Position numbers and translations under genes: made by a program
In this document: piece by piece, positions 35,142 to 42,887 of the stretch
Layout of the letters: each line of letters begins with the position of its first letter
Position numbering within the stretch: position 1 is the first letter of the stretch
Notes under the pieces: generated by a model
What the model saw: the letters and a program-made list of their open reading frames with translations, nothing else
Database searches by the model: none
Told to the model about the DNA's origin: nothing
IMG/VR virus record: IMGVR_UViG_3300036770_007267
Location: 1-45,299 of that record
Length of the DNA stretch: 45,299 nucleotides
From: a virus
Direction: 5' to 3' (one strand)

Positions 35142-35997
35142 TTTAGTCAGCGTTGAAAATACAAATTATTTTTATTGGCAAATAGAATTGCTCATTGAAA
35201 GTTTTCTAATGAACGGATTGCAAGATAATCTTGTAATAGCCCTAGCAGAAAATGATGATCCAAAAATAAAAGGGTATTCAAAAAATCTAGTAAAACATAA
35301 AAATAAAGTCATACACACGAATGTTGGAAAAGAAAGAGATTGTCTTGTTGCAAATAGATTTTATGCAATAAGAAATCTGTACCTATCTGGACAAATTCAA
35401 TTGCCATTTACAGTGATTCATGCAGATATGATCATGAAAAATCCAATTGACAAATATAATCAAGATGCAGACTTTGTAATGAATAATTATAATGTTAGTA
35501 AAAATTATTTAACAAATGCTTACATTGATAGTATTGGATTAAAACAAGAGTTGATTAATGAAGAAAAAATGACAGAAGAAGAAGTAGAAAATTTTCCTTT
35601 TTCTATGCCAATTATTTTTAACGAAAGTTTAGGCAAAGATTTTTTCTTGAGATTTTTAGATAAATTAGTTATAAATTTAGAGGAATTAATAAATAAAAAA
35701 CATGATTTTCCTATCGAAAGAACTTGCTGGACCAAAACTTTTCTCGAATCTTTAGGCTTTTATTCAGCAGCAGGATCTTTTTTAGCTTGCGAGCTTATGC
35801 ACTCAGAAGATTTAGATGTTCCTTTCATTCATTATAAAAATGGAATTCCCCCAATATTTAATAAAAAATTCTTTAAATTTGAAAAAGGAAGATATTATAT
35901 GGATGGGCCATATGAAAATTTATTAGAACACAACCCCACAGAAAATACTGAATATATGCATCAAGTTATTAGATCCTATATGAAAAGAAATCGCTAG
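35134..35997 (+). CDS. Glycosyltransferase-like protein, 287 aa
   Basis: A TTG start at 35104 is possible in frame, but the ATG at 35134 gives a cleaner N-terminus (MQYLVSVENTNYFYWQIELL). Features are a first strand followed by a helix, an FTVIHADM motif (about 91-98) where a DxD-like sugar-nucleotide/metal motif is expected, and a C-terminal part with Phe/Tyr-rich strands. The pattern resembles GT-A enzymes of nucleotide-sugar type, but the DxD is not canonical (HAD). It is one of several sugar-transfer proteins in this region. The start lies in an inverted repeat. Confidence 0.55.
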   Translation: MQYLVSVENTNYFYWQIELLIESFLMNGLQDNLVIALAENDDPKIKGYSKNLVKHKNKVIHTNVGKERDCLVANRFYAIRNLYLSGQIQLPFTVIHADMIMKNPIDKYNQDADFVMNNYNVSKNYLTNAYIDSIGLKQELINEEKMTEEEVENFPFSMPIIFNESLGKDFFLRFLDKLVINLEELINKKHDFPIERTCWTKTFLESLGFYSAAGSFLACELMHSEDLDVPFIHYKNGIPPIFNKKFFKFEKGRYYMDGPYENLLEHNPTENTEYMHQVIRSYMKRNR

Positions 35998-36067
35998 GGT
36001 CTTGAAATTAATTTTTTTTATGATAAATTTGTCGTTTTGTACCGACACTCTTTGTAAAATTTTTATC

Positions 36068-36298
36068 ATGAGAAGCTTTGAAGAAATTAGACAAAAAATA
36101 AGAGAATTAGCATACGTTAAGTGGGAACAAGCAGGCAAAAATGGAAATCAAAAATATTTCTGGAAACAAGCAGAATTAGAATTGTTTGGTCCAAACGGAA
36201 TGAGAGATGGGGGATATTATCTAATGAATAAAAATGGGAAAAAAGTATTAGTAGCTCCAAATTTTCCAGCAAAAGAAGATTGCGTTTTTTGTAATTGA
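36068..36298 (+). CDS. DUF2934-like small protein, 76 aa
   Basis: A TTG start at 36002 would add 22 hydrophobic residues; the ATG at 36068 leaves the recognisable part. IRELAYVKWEQAG...YFWKQAELELFG (residues about 8-37) is the DUF2934 pattern: a helix beginning IRxxAYxxWExxG followed by WxxAExEL. The C-terminus (GYYLMNKNGKKVLVAPNF, ending CVFCN) adds a strand-rich tail with a CxxC. DUF2934 proteins have no established biochemical role. It is followed by the two-domain glycosyltransferase after 14 nt. Confidence 0.65.
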   Translation: MRSFEEIRQKIRELAYVKWEQAGKNGNQKYFWKQAELELFGPNGMRDGGYYLMNKNGKKVLVAPNFPAKEDCVFCN

Positions 36299-36312
36299 AA
36301 CTATTTTATAAT

Positions 36313-37986
36313 ATGAATAAAAATGTAACAATAATAACAGGATTATGGGATCTAGAAAGAGCTAATTTAGAAGGGTGGGCACACAGAGACTTTTCTTCGT
36401 ATAAAGACAAATTTTTTCAGATGTTAGAGGCAGATGCTCAAATGTGCATCTGGATTCCTGAAGAACTTAGACAAGAAGTCGAAGAAATAAGAAAAGATAA
36501 ACCTACAAGAATTTTTATAAAAGAAAATAAAGATTTTGAAACCTGGAATCCATTTTTTGAAAAAATACAACAAATTAGACAAAATGAAAATTGGCTAAAT
36601 CAAGCAGGATGGTTGAGAGAATCGCCTCAAGGTTCTCTTAGATATTACAATGCGATGATGTTCACCAAAATGTTTATGGTGAATGATTCTGCAATTACAA
36701 ATCCTTTTAACTCTAAGTACTTTTTTTGGATTGATGGTGGGCTAACCAATACGGTTAATTCTGGATATTTTACGCATGATAAAGTTTTAGATAATTTAGA
36801 AAACTACCTAATTTCTAATAGATCTGATTATATGCACATAACATATCCTTACGAAGGAAGCTCAGAAATACATGGATTCGAAAGATCGGCAATCGCAAGG
36901 TACTGCGGGACAGACTTTGTTAAGTATGTTGCAAGAGGCGGGTTTTTTGGAGGAGAAAAAGAAACAATACATAAAATAAACAGCCTGTACTACTCCATAA
37001 TGCATTCTTCATTAGAAGAAAATTTAATGGGAGCAGATGAATGTTTTTTCACTATTCTATGCCACAAATATCCAGACTTAATTCATCGTTTTAATATTGA
37101 AGGAAATGGATTGGTTTGGCCATTTTTCGAAGAATTAAAAAAATATGATCAAAAAATAAATGTTCCCATGAATAACGGAGTGGGTTTATATGTTATAACT
37201 TTTAATTCTCCAAAACAATTTGAGACATTAATTAATTCAATGCTTAAATATGATCCTAATTTTATAAATAAAACAAAGAAATTTTTATTAGACAACTCAA
37301 CAGACTTATCAACAACTCCTAGATATCAAGAACTTTGTAATCAATACGGATTTGAACATATAAAGAAAGACAACATAGGAATAACAGGCGGCAGACAATG
37401 GATCGCAGAGCATTTTGACAAACAAGAAGATCTTGGATATTACTTCTTTTTTGAAGACGATATGTTTTTTGTAGATAAGCAAAAACAAAAAGTTTGCAGA
37501 AGTGGATTTAATAGGTGTGTTGAGGATTTATATAATAAATCTTTAGAATTAATTAAAAAAGAAGATTTTGATTTTCTAAAATTAAATTTCTCTGAATTTT
37601 ATGGAACAAATGAAAAACAATGGGCTTGGTATAATGTTCCACAAGACTTCAGAAGTCAGAAATGGCCAAATTATCACAAACTCCCGGAAAAAGGACTAGA
37701 CCCAAATTCTCCTTGTTTGGAATTTAATAATATAAAAGTTTATAAAGATATCCCGTACGCAACAGGAGAAATTTATATTTGCAATTGGCCAATATTATTA
37801 TCTAAAAAAGGAAATTATAATTGTTATATAAAAACAAAATATGCACATCCTTTTGAACAAACAATAATGAGTCATTGTTATCAAGAAACATTAAAAGGAA
37901 ATGTTAGGCCTGGATTAATGCTTATAACACCAACAGAACACGATAGATTTGATCATTATGACGCTAAATTAAGAAGAGAATGTTAA
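36313..37986 (+). CDS. Two-domain glycosyltransferase (HtrL/YibB-like plus GT2-like), 557 aa
   Basis: A TTG six codons upstream is in frame, but the ATG at 36313 (MNKNVTIITGLWDLER) is more natural. The first domain (about 1-285) has TIITG, then YFFWIDGG (about 139-146) and ARGGFFGG, matching HtrL/YibB-type putative glycosyltransferases. The second (about 290-557) begins GLYVITFNSPKQFETLINSML and carries FFFEDDMFF (about 378-386), an EDD in the DxD position of GT2-type enzymes. Bifunctional enzymes that add two sugars in sequence are common in surface polysaccharide synthesis; whether the target is phage or host sugar is unknown. It follows the DUF2934 gene. Confidence 0.72.
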   Translation: MNKNVTIITGLWDLERANLEGWAHRDFSSYKDKFFQMLEADAQMCIWIPEELRQEVEEIRKDKPTRIFIKENKDFETWNPFFEKIQQIRQNENWLNQAGWLRESPQGSLRYYNAMMFTKMFMVNDSAITNPFNSKYFFWIDGGLTNTVNSGYFTHDKVLDNLENYLISNRSDYMHITYPYEGSSEIHGFERSAIARYCGTDFVKYVARGGFFGGEKETIHKINSLYYSIMHSSLEENLMGADECFFTILCHKYPDLIHRFNIEGNGLVWPFFEELKKYDQKINVPMNNGVGLYVITFNSPKQFETLINSMLKYDPNFINKTKKFLLDNSTDLSTTPRYQELCNQYGFEHIKKDNIGITGGRQWIAEHFDKQEDLGYYFFFEDDMFFVDKQKQKVCRSGFNRCVEDLYNKSLELIKKEDFDFLKLNFSEFYGTNEKQWAWYNVPQDFRSQKWPNYHKLPEKGLDPNSPCLEFNNIKVYKDIPYATGEIYICNWPILLSKKGNYNCYIKTKYAHPFEQTIMSHCYQETLKGNVRPGLMLITPTEHDRFDHYDAKLRREC

Positions 37987-38010
37987 TAATTATATATAAA
38001 AATACATTCA

Positions 38011-38016
38011 AGGAGG
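38011..38016 (+). promoter_or_regulatory. Strong Shine-Dalgarno (AGGAGG) for the 63-aa membrane protein
   Basis: AGGAGG lies just upstream of the ATG at 38020. It is the strongest ribosome binding site noticed in the window, suggesting high expression of the small membrane protein. Confidence 0.85.
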
Positions 38017-38019
38017 AAC

Positions 38020-38211
38020 ATGAAAAGGTTTTTATATATTGTCTGTCGAGCAATAGATTACAGAGTGGGATTAACAGATCACGACAAGCCCGAAGTTCCT
38101 ATACTTACTCAACAAGAAGCATGGACTGCCTTTAGTATAAAATTAGCAATAATTATAATTAATTTTATAACCTGTGCTGCTGTTATTGCAAATGTAATTC
38201 ATCATTGGTAA
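38020..38211 (+). CDS. Small single-pass membrane protein, 63 aa
   Basis: A basic N-terminus (MKRFLYIVCRAIDYR) and a hydrophobic helix at about 36-58 (FSIKLAIIIINFITCAAVIA) point to a one-TM inner-membrane protein. It is preceded by a perfect AGGAGG. No family recognised. It sits directly before the tRNA-Gly. Holin, superinfection-exclusion or host takeover roles are possible but unsupported. Confidence 0.7.
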   Translation: MKRFLYIVCRAIDYRVGLTDHDKPEVPILTQQEAWTAFSIKLAIIIINFITCAAVIANVIHHW

Positions 38212-38228
38212 ACTATTATAAAATAAAT

Positions 38229-38299
38229 GCGGGTATGGTGTAGTAGCAACACGAAAGATTTCCATTCTTTAGATGTCGGAGCGTAACCGACTACCCGCT
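38229..38299 (+). tRNA. tRNA-Gly(UCC)
   Basis: Folds as a cloverleaf: acceptor GCGGGTA/TACCCGC, anticodon stem AAAGA/TCTTT with loop TTTCCAT (anticodon TCC), T arm GTCGG-AGCGTAA-CCGAC, discriminator T. The T loop is atypical (AGCGTAA rather than TTCRANY). CCA is not encoded. It would read GGA and perhaps other GGN codons. Confidence 0.85.
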
Positions 38300-38336
38300 C
38301 TTGAAAAAGTTATAAATCTTGATAAAATGCACACAC

Positions 38337-38408
38337 TGCCCAGTAGCACAATGGTACTGCAACGGATTTTGGTTCCGTCGATTGCAGGTTCGAGTCCTGC
38401 CTGGGCAT
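38337..38408 (+). tRNA. tRNA-Gln(UUG)
   Basis: Acceptor TGCCCAG/CTGGGCA, anticodon stem ACGGA/TCCGT with loop TTTTGGT (anticodon TTG), T arm GCAGG-TTCGAGT-CCTGC, discriminator T. The fold is complete. CCA is not encoded. It reads CAA codons. Confidence 0.93.
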
Positions 38409-38436
38409 TGGTGATCTGATGAAAGGTGATTTTAAA

Positions 38437-38682
38437 ATGGATCGTTTTGATTTAGAAAATAGCATAACAAGTTGTTGGGGCACAAAAGATGATATTGAAT
38501 TGCTTGCCGATTCAATATCTAATAAAAATATGACTGAAGATGAGGTCTTGAATTCTTTGTTAGGAATAAGCCAGCTTCATGAAATGAGATGTCAGAAATT
38601 ATTTAATATTTTCGAAGAATTAATTAAAAATAAATTAATTATAAATAAAGAAGATGATTTTTCCGAAATGCAACAATATTAA
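38437..38682 (+). CDS. Small acidic phage protein, 81 aa, unknown function
   Basis: An ATG at 38419 is possible, but the ATG at 38437 has AAAGGTGAT 7-8 nt upstream and is preferred (MDRFDLENSITSCWGTKDD). It is a helical, acidic protein with CWGTKDDIELLADSI and LLGISQLHEMRCQKLFNIFE; the overall layout is similar to small conserved proteins of large phages that I cannot name. It lies between tRNA-Gln and the tmRNA. Confidence 0.7.
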   Translation: MDRFDLENSITSCWGTKDDIELLADSISNKNMTEDEVLNSLLGISQLHEMRCQKLFNIFEELIKNKLIINKEDDFSEMQQY

Positions 38683-38692
38683 AAAACCTAAC

Positions 38693-38720
38693 TTTACTTT
38701 TTGTTTTTTTAGTCTATAAT
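38693..38720 (+). promoter_or_regulatory. Sigma70-type promoter for the tmRNA
   Basis: TTTACT (38693-38698) and a perfect TATAAT (38715-38720) are separated by 16 nt. The tmRNA 5' end lies 12 nt beyond the -10 box, consistent with a start a few nucleotides upstream of the mature end. It suggests expression by host RNA polymerase. Confidence 0.7.
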
Positions 38721-38731
38721 ATTGTTGTTTA

Positions 38732-39082
38732 GGGCGCGTACTGGTATCGATGTAGTGATAGGAGATACTGGTGGCACGTCGAGGTTGGTCAGCAGGCCTC
38801 GTTAAAAGCAGACCAAAGCCTTAATCGGCACAAATAGTTACGCAATGGCTGCTTGAGAAAGCAACCACGAATTTAGGAAGCCACGCGGGAAGCGTCCGAA
38901 AATTCGTTGTAAAATCCTGCTGGCATTGGGCTGGGCAACTTAGCCTAATGTGAGAAAATAGGTTGAAAGACTCAGAGACCTTTGTTCGTTGTGGTCAATG
39001 AAGTCTATTGAACAACGAAACAAACGTGTAGAAACCATTTCAAATACGCTCACAGACAAGGGTTCGAATCCCTTCGCGTCCA
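38732..39082 (+). ncRNA. ssrA: Phage-encoded tmRNA (transfer-messenger RNA), tag GTNSYAMAA
   Basis: The acceptor stem pairs GGGCGCG (38732-38738) with CGCGTCC (39075-39081), discriminator A. The 3' T arm AAGGG-TTCGAAT-CCCTT and the 5' D-analogue (ACTGGTATCGA) are typical. After the conserved TTAATC the resume codon GGC begins at 38827, giving tag GTNSYAMAA and a TGA stop (38854-38856). The tag ends in AMAA, close to the ALAA that ClpX recognises in bacterial tags. tmRNA with SmpB frees stalled ribosomes. No SmpB gene is seen in the window, so host SmpB would be needed. It is transcribed from a strong TATAAT promoter. Confidence 0.95.
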
Positions 39083-39424
39083 ATGATTGACGGTGGATTC
39101 CCTATTTATATTTTAGATGATGACTCTATCTTTTTTGTAAAAAGAGATATGAGTCACTCTAAATTTTGGGAAAAGATTGTTGCCAAAATAGTCGCCAAAA
39201 AATACTCAATATCAACATGCGATATAATTAACCTTCCTTATTCTCAAAGAAGAGCTAGAGTAGTTAATAATAAATTATATTGCGGCGAAAAATTATCTAA
39301 AAAACTGCTCGAAAAAATACAAAAAGAAATTGGGATAAAAGTATCTTGTGTTTATGATGAACATGAGACAAGGTGCAAAATAAGCGTGTCTGAATTCAAT
39401 TCCTTAAAACCCCATGTCTACTAA
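39083..39424 (+). CDS. Unknown protein directly behind the tmRNA, 113 aa
   Basis: The ATG is the first base after the tmRNA discriminator nucleotide and no Shine-Dalgarno sequence is possible without overlapping the tmRNA T arm. If the tmRNA 3' end is cut by a tRNA-processing nuclease, the downstream mRNA would begin exactly at AUG and be leaderless. The protein (MIDGGFPIYILDDDSIFFVK..., later CDIINLPYSQRRARVV and KLLEKIQKEIGIKV) has alternating strand and helix character but no family I recognise. It converges with and overlaps the 854-aa gene by 21 nt. Confidence 0.65.
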   Translation: MIDGGFPIYILDDDSIFFVKRDMSHSKFWEKIVAKIVAKKYSISTCDIINLPYSQRRARVVNNKLYCGEKLSKKLLEKIQKEIGIKVSCVYDEHETRCKISVSEFNSLKPHVY

Positions 39425-41968
39425 AACATAACGATCCTTTGCGTCAATAATATTGTCTTCAAAATCAGACAAATCAATTTTATAAAATTTTCTTAATTGA
39501 TATAGAGTTCTGAATAACTCAAAAAGCTTGTTGTGCTCTTGATCATTATTTTTGTCATATTTTTCCATTATTAATTTTTGCTTTGGATTTCCGCCTTGAA
39601 GAATCCAATCGCTTGCTAAATTAAATTTGCCGCCTAATGTTAGTTCATAAAAGTCATTTGTTGTATAAACCATTGGAGACCCAACTATATTTTCAACAAT
39701 TATGGCAAAAGAACTTAGGTGAGGAATTTCTTTTATTTTTTGTTTGTTGTCCCAATCATAAACCTTAGCAACATTATTACTATTTAATTGTTGAGCTTTT
39801 ACTAAATTATAAACATCTTCTTTGTGAGATGTTATTTTTATAATTCTATCTTTGTGTTTTGGATGTTGGTATAAAGTTGCAAAGCTCCCTTGATTAATTA
39901 TATTTAAATTTTTAGGAAAACCTAATAATTTGCCTACGTTTGTTTTTTGAGTTACATCTCTTTGGGCAAAAGCTTTTTCATAAGCTAAATTTTCTAGCCA
40001 TTCTTTAAAATTTAATCCTAATTGCTTTTGAGGCCTCTTGAAGATTGGTTTTTGAGCCAATTGTTTTTGATTATTTCTTAAATCTTTATCTAATGTCATT
40101 CTTCCCATGCTAAGTAATCTACTTCCTTGTTCATCTGGGAGTTTTTCTATAGGGGTGCCCAATGAATCTTGAGAATAAGATTGTTTATTTCTAATAAAAA
40201 TATCAAACAATTTAGCTAATTTTTTAATATAAAAATCCCAATTATTATCTAAATTTTTTAGTCTTTTTATAACTTCTGAATTTTTATATAAATCTATAGT
40301 TAAGGAAATTGTCATATTAAAATAAACCCAACCAGTTAATTTTGTTGTGTTTTCTGGGAGATTACTATCTCTGTAAGAAGATTCTTTGCTGTCGCTATAA
40401 GCTCCTGATGTTGAATTAGGATCTAAAAATAAATCAAAATTACTCTTTGTAACTTTGAATGGAAGAATCCTATATTGGTTTATCAAATTGGGAAATTCTT
40501 CATTCCATTGTCTAATTTTTATTTTGTCATAAGTGCTTACATTGTTTTTGCTAATTGAATAATCTTTTAGATATCCTATTTTTTCGGGTTCGTTTGTTGA
40601 TACTGTGAAGTCTTCGTCATCTAATTCTACATAAAAGTTTTTAAATTCTATTTTTTCTGATAAATCTTTTATATATCCTTCTTCTAAAAGAGCTTTATGA
40701 ACTCTATTTACGTGCTCTTCAAAATCTCTATCAACTTCGTCAACATAATCTAAAAAATGCTCAAACATGTTTAGTTCGTCGCCGTAGCCATCTCTTTCTT
40801 CAAAAGAAAAGCTAAAAAAATAAGAATCTTTATGTTGAGTTATTTCGATATCTTGCAAACCATTAATATCCAAAGCATCTTCCACTATTCTTTTTACAAT
40901 TTTATAATTATTATCTTTCCAATCTCCTATCTCAACAGTAAATAGTTTTTTAGAAATAGAGAAGCCACCAGAAGCAGAATAGTGTAGATATCCTTCGCTT
41001 TCATCTAAATAAACATCTGTATGTTTCCAATTTTGTCTATGATCTTGCAAGGCTCTTTCTGCTCGTTCTAAAACATCCCCAGTTTCATCTTCGTTTTCTT
41101 CGTCTTCGTCTTGAGATCTTTTTGATCCAGAAACAGAAACGTCAAAAAATCCAGACCAAACTTTTCCTGTGTCATTGTCTTGGTAACTTCCGCCTTTTAA
41201 TTTAAACGATTTGTATCCTTCAACCGGGTCTATTTTTGATATCAAGCTATGTTGAGCATTCTTCGCCCAATTTTTTACTGCACTTAAGAATCCTACATTC
41301 TTGATGCCGTAAGTTCTTAGTTCTGGCATCAACAAATCAATTTCGCCATTTGTTAGTCTTCTTAATCTAAGTCTTTCTAACGGCACTATGCCTTCAACAT
41401 CGCGATCATAATCTTTAAATATTTCTTTGTCTTGTAAATTAACTTTCTTAAGATCTGAATTCTTCACCACATAAGCGACAGCGCCGCCTGTTCTTGCTTC
41501 TTGTCTTGCACATTTGTAGAACTGACCATCAGGACTGTGACAACTACTTATTCCATCGTGATCACTCATCCTAAGAACGTCTATTGGACTTCTCGAAATA
41601 ACTATAGAAGCTCCAACCTCATTGTTTTTTAAATTTTCTCCATTTTTTTGCCACCAATCCAATAATTCTCTTTGGTTATTAGATTGTAATATTTTTCCGA
41701 CTTTTTCTGGCCTGAGTTTTTCGCCTTGTTGAGTTTTTATTTTTTTGTAAGCTTGTTTTTTATTTATAAGATCTTCGTAATCAACTTCATAACCAAGTTC
41801 TTCTATTTTAGATATTAATTTATTTATATTTTCGTCTTGTTCTAAAGGCACTACTACTCTAAGCTTATTTCCGAATATATTATTAAAATGAAGATCTCTG
41901 TTTGGATTTATTTTTTTTAGATCTTCTTCGCTTACTTCTCTTAATTTTAAATATTTTGCAAAACTCAT
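39404..41968 (-). CDS. Large protein with capsid-targeting-like N-terminus and kinase-like C-terminal domain, 854 aa
   Basis: The N-terminus MSFAKYLKLRE/V is like T4 internal-protein signals. Residues about 120-175 contain SRSPIDVLRMSDHDGISS followed by CHSPDGQFYKCARQEA and GGAVAYVV, a conserved-looking Cys/His block of unknown role. The C-terminal part (about 677-854) has features of a protein or small-molecule kinase: INQGSFATLYQHP...DRIIKIT (glycine loop 693-696, Lys 711), then IDLSDFEDNI (831-840) and VDMGF (850-854) as possible catalytic Asp-Asn and DxG. The spacing departs from the canonical loop, so activity is uncertain. An acidic Asp/Glu stretch (about 288-300) separates regions. It is on the minus strand with the flavodoxin-like gene. 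Confidence 0.68.
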   Translation of the reverse strand: MSFAKYLKLREVSEEDLKKINPNRDLHFNNIFGNKLRVVVPLEQDENINKLISKIEELGYEVDYEDLINKKQAYKKIKTQQGEKLRPEKVGKILQSNNQRELLDWWQKNGENLKNNEVGASIVISRSPIDVLRMSDHDGISSCHSPDGQFYKCARQEARTGGAVAYVVKNSDLKKVNLQDKEIFKDYDRDVEGIVPLERLRLRRLTNGEIDLLMPELRTYGIKNVGFLSAVKNWAKNAQHSLISKIDPVEGYKSFKLKGGSYQDNDTGKVWSGFFDVSVSGSKRSQDEDEENEDETGDVLERAERALQDHRQNWKHTDVYLDESEGYLHYSASGGFSISKKLFTVEIGDWKDNNYKIVKRIVEDALDINGLQDIEITQHKDSYFFSFSFEERDGYGDELNMFEHFLDYVDEVDRDFEEHVNRVHKALLEEGYIKDLSEKIEFKNFYVELDDEDFTVSTNEPEKIGYLKDYSISKNNVSTYDKIKIRQWNEEFPNLINQYRILPFKVTKSNFDLFLDPNSTSGAYSDSKESSYRDSNLPENTTKLTGWVYFNMTISLTIDLYKNSEVIKRLKNLDNNWDFYIKKLAKLFDIFIRNKQSYSQDSLGTPIEKLPDEQGSRLLSMGRMTLDKDLRNNQKQLAQKPIFKRPQKQLGLNFKEWLENLAYEKAFAQRDVTQKTNVGKLLGFPKNLNIINQGSFATLYQHPKHKDRIIKITSHKEDVYNLVKAQQLNSNNVAKVYDWDNKQKIKEIPHLSSFAIIVENIVGSPMVYTTNDFYELTLGGKFNLASDWILQGGNPKQKLIMEKYDKNNDQEHNKLFELFRTLYQLRKFYKIDLSDFEDNIIDAKDRYVLVDMGF

Positions 41969-41972
41969 AATA

Positions 41973-42839
41973 TTATTTATTTAATATGGCATTAATTAAA
42001 TTGTCTACTACTTTTCTTGATCTTTTGAATAGTTCTTGTTCTAAATTATCGTCATTAGTTGGATAGTCAGTTCCGAAACCTGATATGAGTCCGTCCACAC
42101 ACCCTTCTTTTACATAAATGCCTGAATACACCAATTGTTTTACTATTGGCTCTATAGATGCGATGGGATCGGATTTGATAGTTTTTCCTTTCGTGTATTC
42201 AACATAAGAATCTGGCTTTTTGATATCTACATAATCATCTGCTCCGTTGTCTCCTTGCATAAAGAAAGCGGCAAATTTTCCTTCTAAATGATTTTTTAAT
42301 AAATCATTATGTTCTCCGCTTTTTGCTAAAGGTCTTGTTATTTCACTGTTTTTTAAGTTGTCTTTTCCTAAAACTTTTTTGGCATCTTCTAAGGTTAGGG
42401 TCAAATTGCAGCAAACCAATCTATCAAAGAAACTTTTCACAACGCTACTAGGAGCATCCCAGTTGATAGGAGAAAAAACTACAAACCCATCGCAATTTTC
42501 TAGTTTTTTGTATACGTTTTCTTGATGCATAAAATCTTTTGGGTCGCTTTTTTTGCTGTAGCAATCGCACGGCCAATGACAATGATAACCGCCTGCTGTG
42601 CTGATGCAGGCTTTACAGGGTTGAATTACATTCCCGTCACACTTGATAGAAAGATCAATAACGTCAAAAAGAACATCTTTTCTATCTTTTATTGCATTTT
42701 TTAATAATTTATAACTCTTGGATTCTTTGTCAGGACAGCAGTTTTCATTTCTAGCCGATCCTTGAATTGCCAGAATATTAATTTTGGCATTTTTATTTTT
42801 AATTTTTTCTTCAGTTAAAAAATCTAGAAAATCTCTCAT
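41973..42839 (-). CDS. Flavodoxin-like NADPH-dependent FMN reductase family protein, 288 aa
   Basis: An ATG farther upstream (42977) would run antisense through the tRNA-Asn. The ATG at 42839 gives MRDFLDFLTE/E, which matches the capsid-targeting-like pattern, and is chosen. ILAIQGSARNENCCPDKESKSYKL (in pieces) is the phosphate-binding loop of flavodoxin-like FMN reductases, and FVVFSPINWDAPSSVVKSFFDRL (in pieces) is the second flavin-contact block. A Cys-rich segment (PCKACISTAGGYHCHWPCDCY) lies between them. The C-terminal part adds helices. The family transfers electrons from NAD(P)H through FMN. A role inside the injected phage particle or in cell redox is only inferred. Confidence 0.7.
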   Translation of the reverse strand: MRDFLDFLTEEKIKNKNAKINILAIQGSARNENCCPDKESKSYKLLKNAIKDRKDVLFDVIDLSIKCDGNVIQPCKACISTAGGYHCHWPCDCYSKKSDPKDFMHQENVYKKLENCDGFVVFSPINWDAPSSVVKSFFDRLVCCNLTLTLEDAKKVLGKDNLKNSEITRPLAKSGEHNDLLKNHLEGKFAAFFMQGDNGADDYVDIKKPDSYVEYTKGKTIKSDPIASIEPIVKQLVYSGIYVKEGCVDGLISGFGTDYPTNDDNLEQELFKRSRKVVDNLINAILNK

Positions 42840-42851
42840 ACTTTTATATAG

Positions 42852-42879
42852 TTGATTTTTTACTATATTATGATAGAAT
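42852..42879 (+). promoter_or_regulatory. Promoter for the tRNA-Asn/Ser transcript
   Basis: TTGATT (42852-42857), a 16-nt spacer and TAGAAT (42874-42879) preceded by TGA (extended -10) form a good sigma70-type promoter. The predicted start, 7-9 nt downstream, coincides with the tRNA-Asn 5' end at 42888. This supports transcription of the split tRNA-Asn locus. Confidence 0.68.
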
Positions 42880-42887
42880 GTTTTCAT

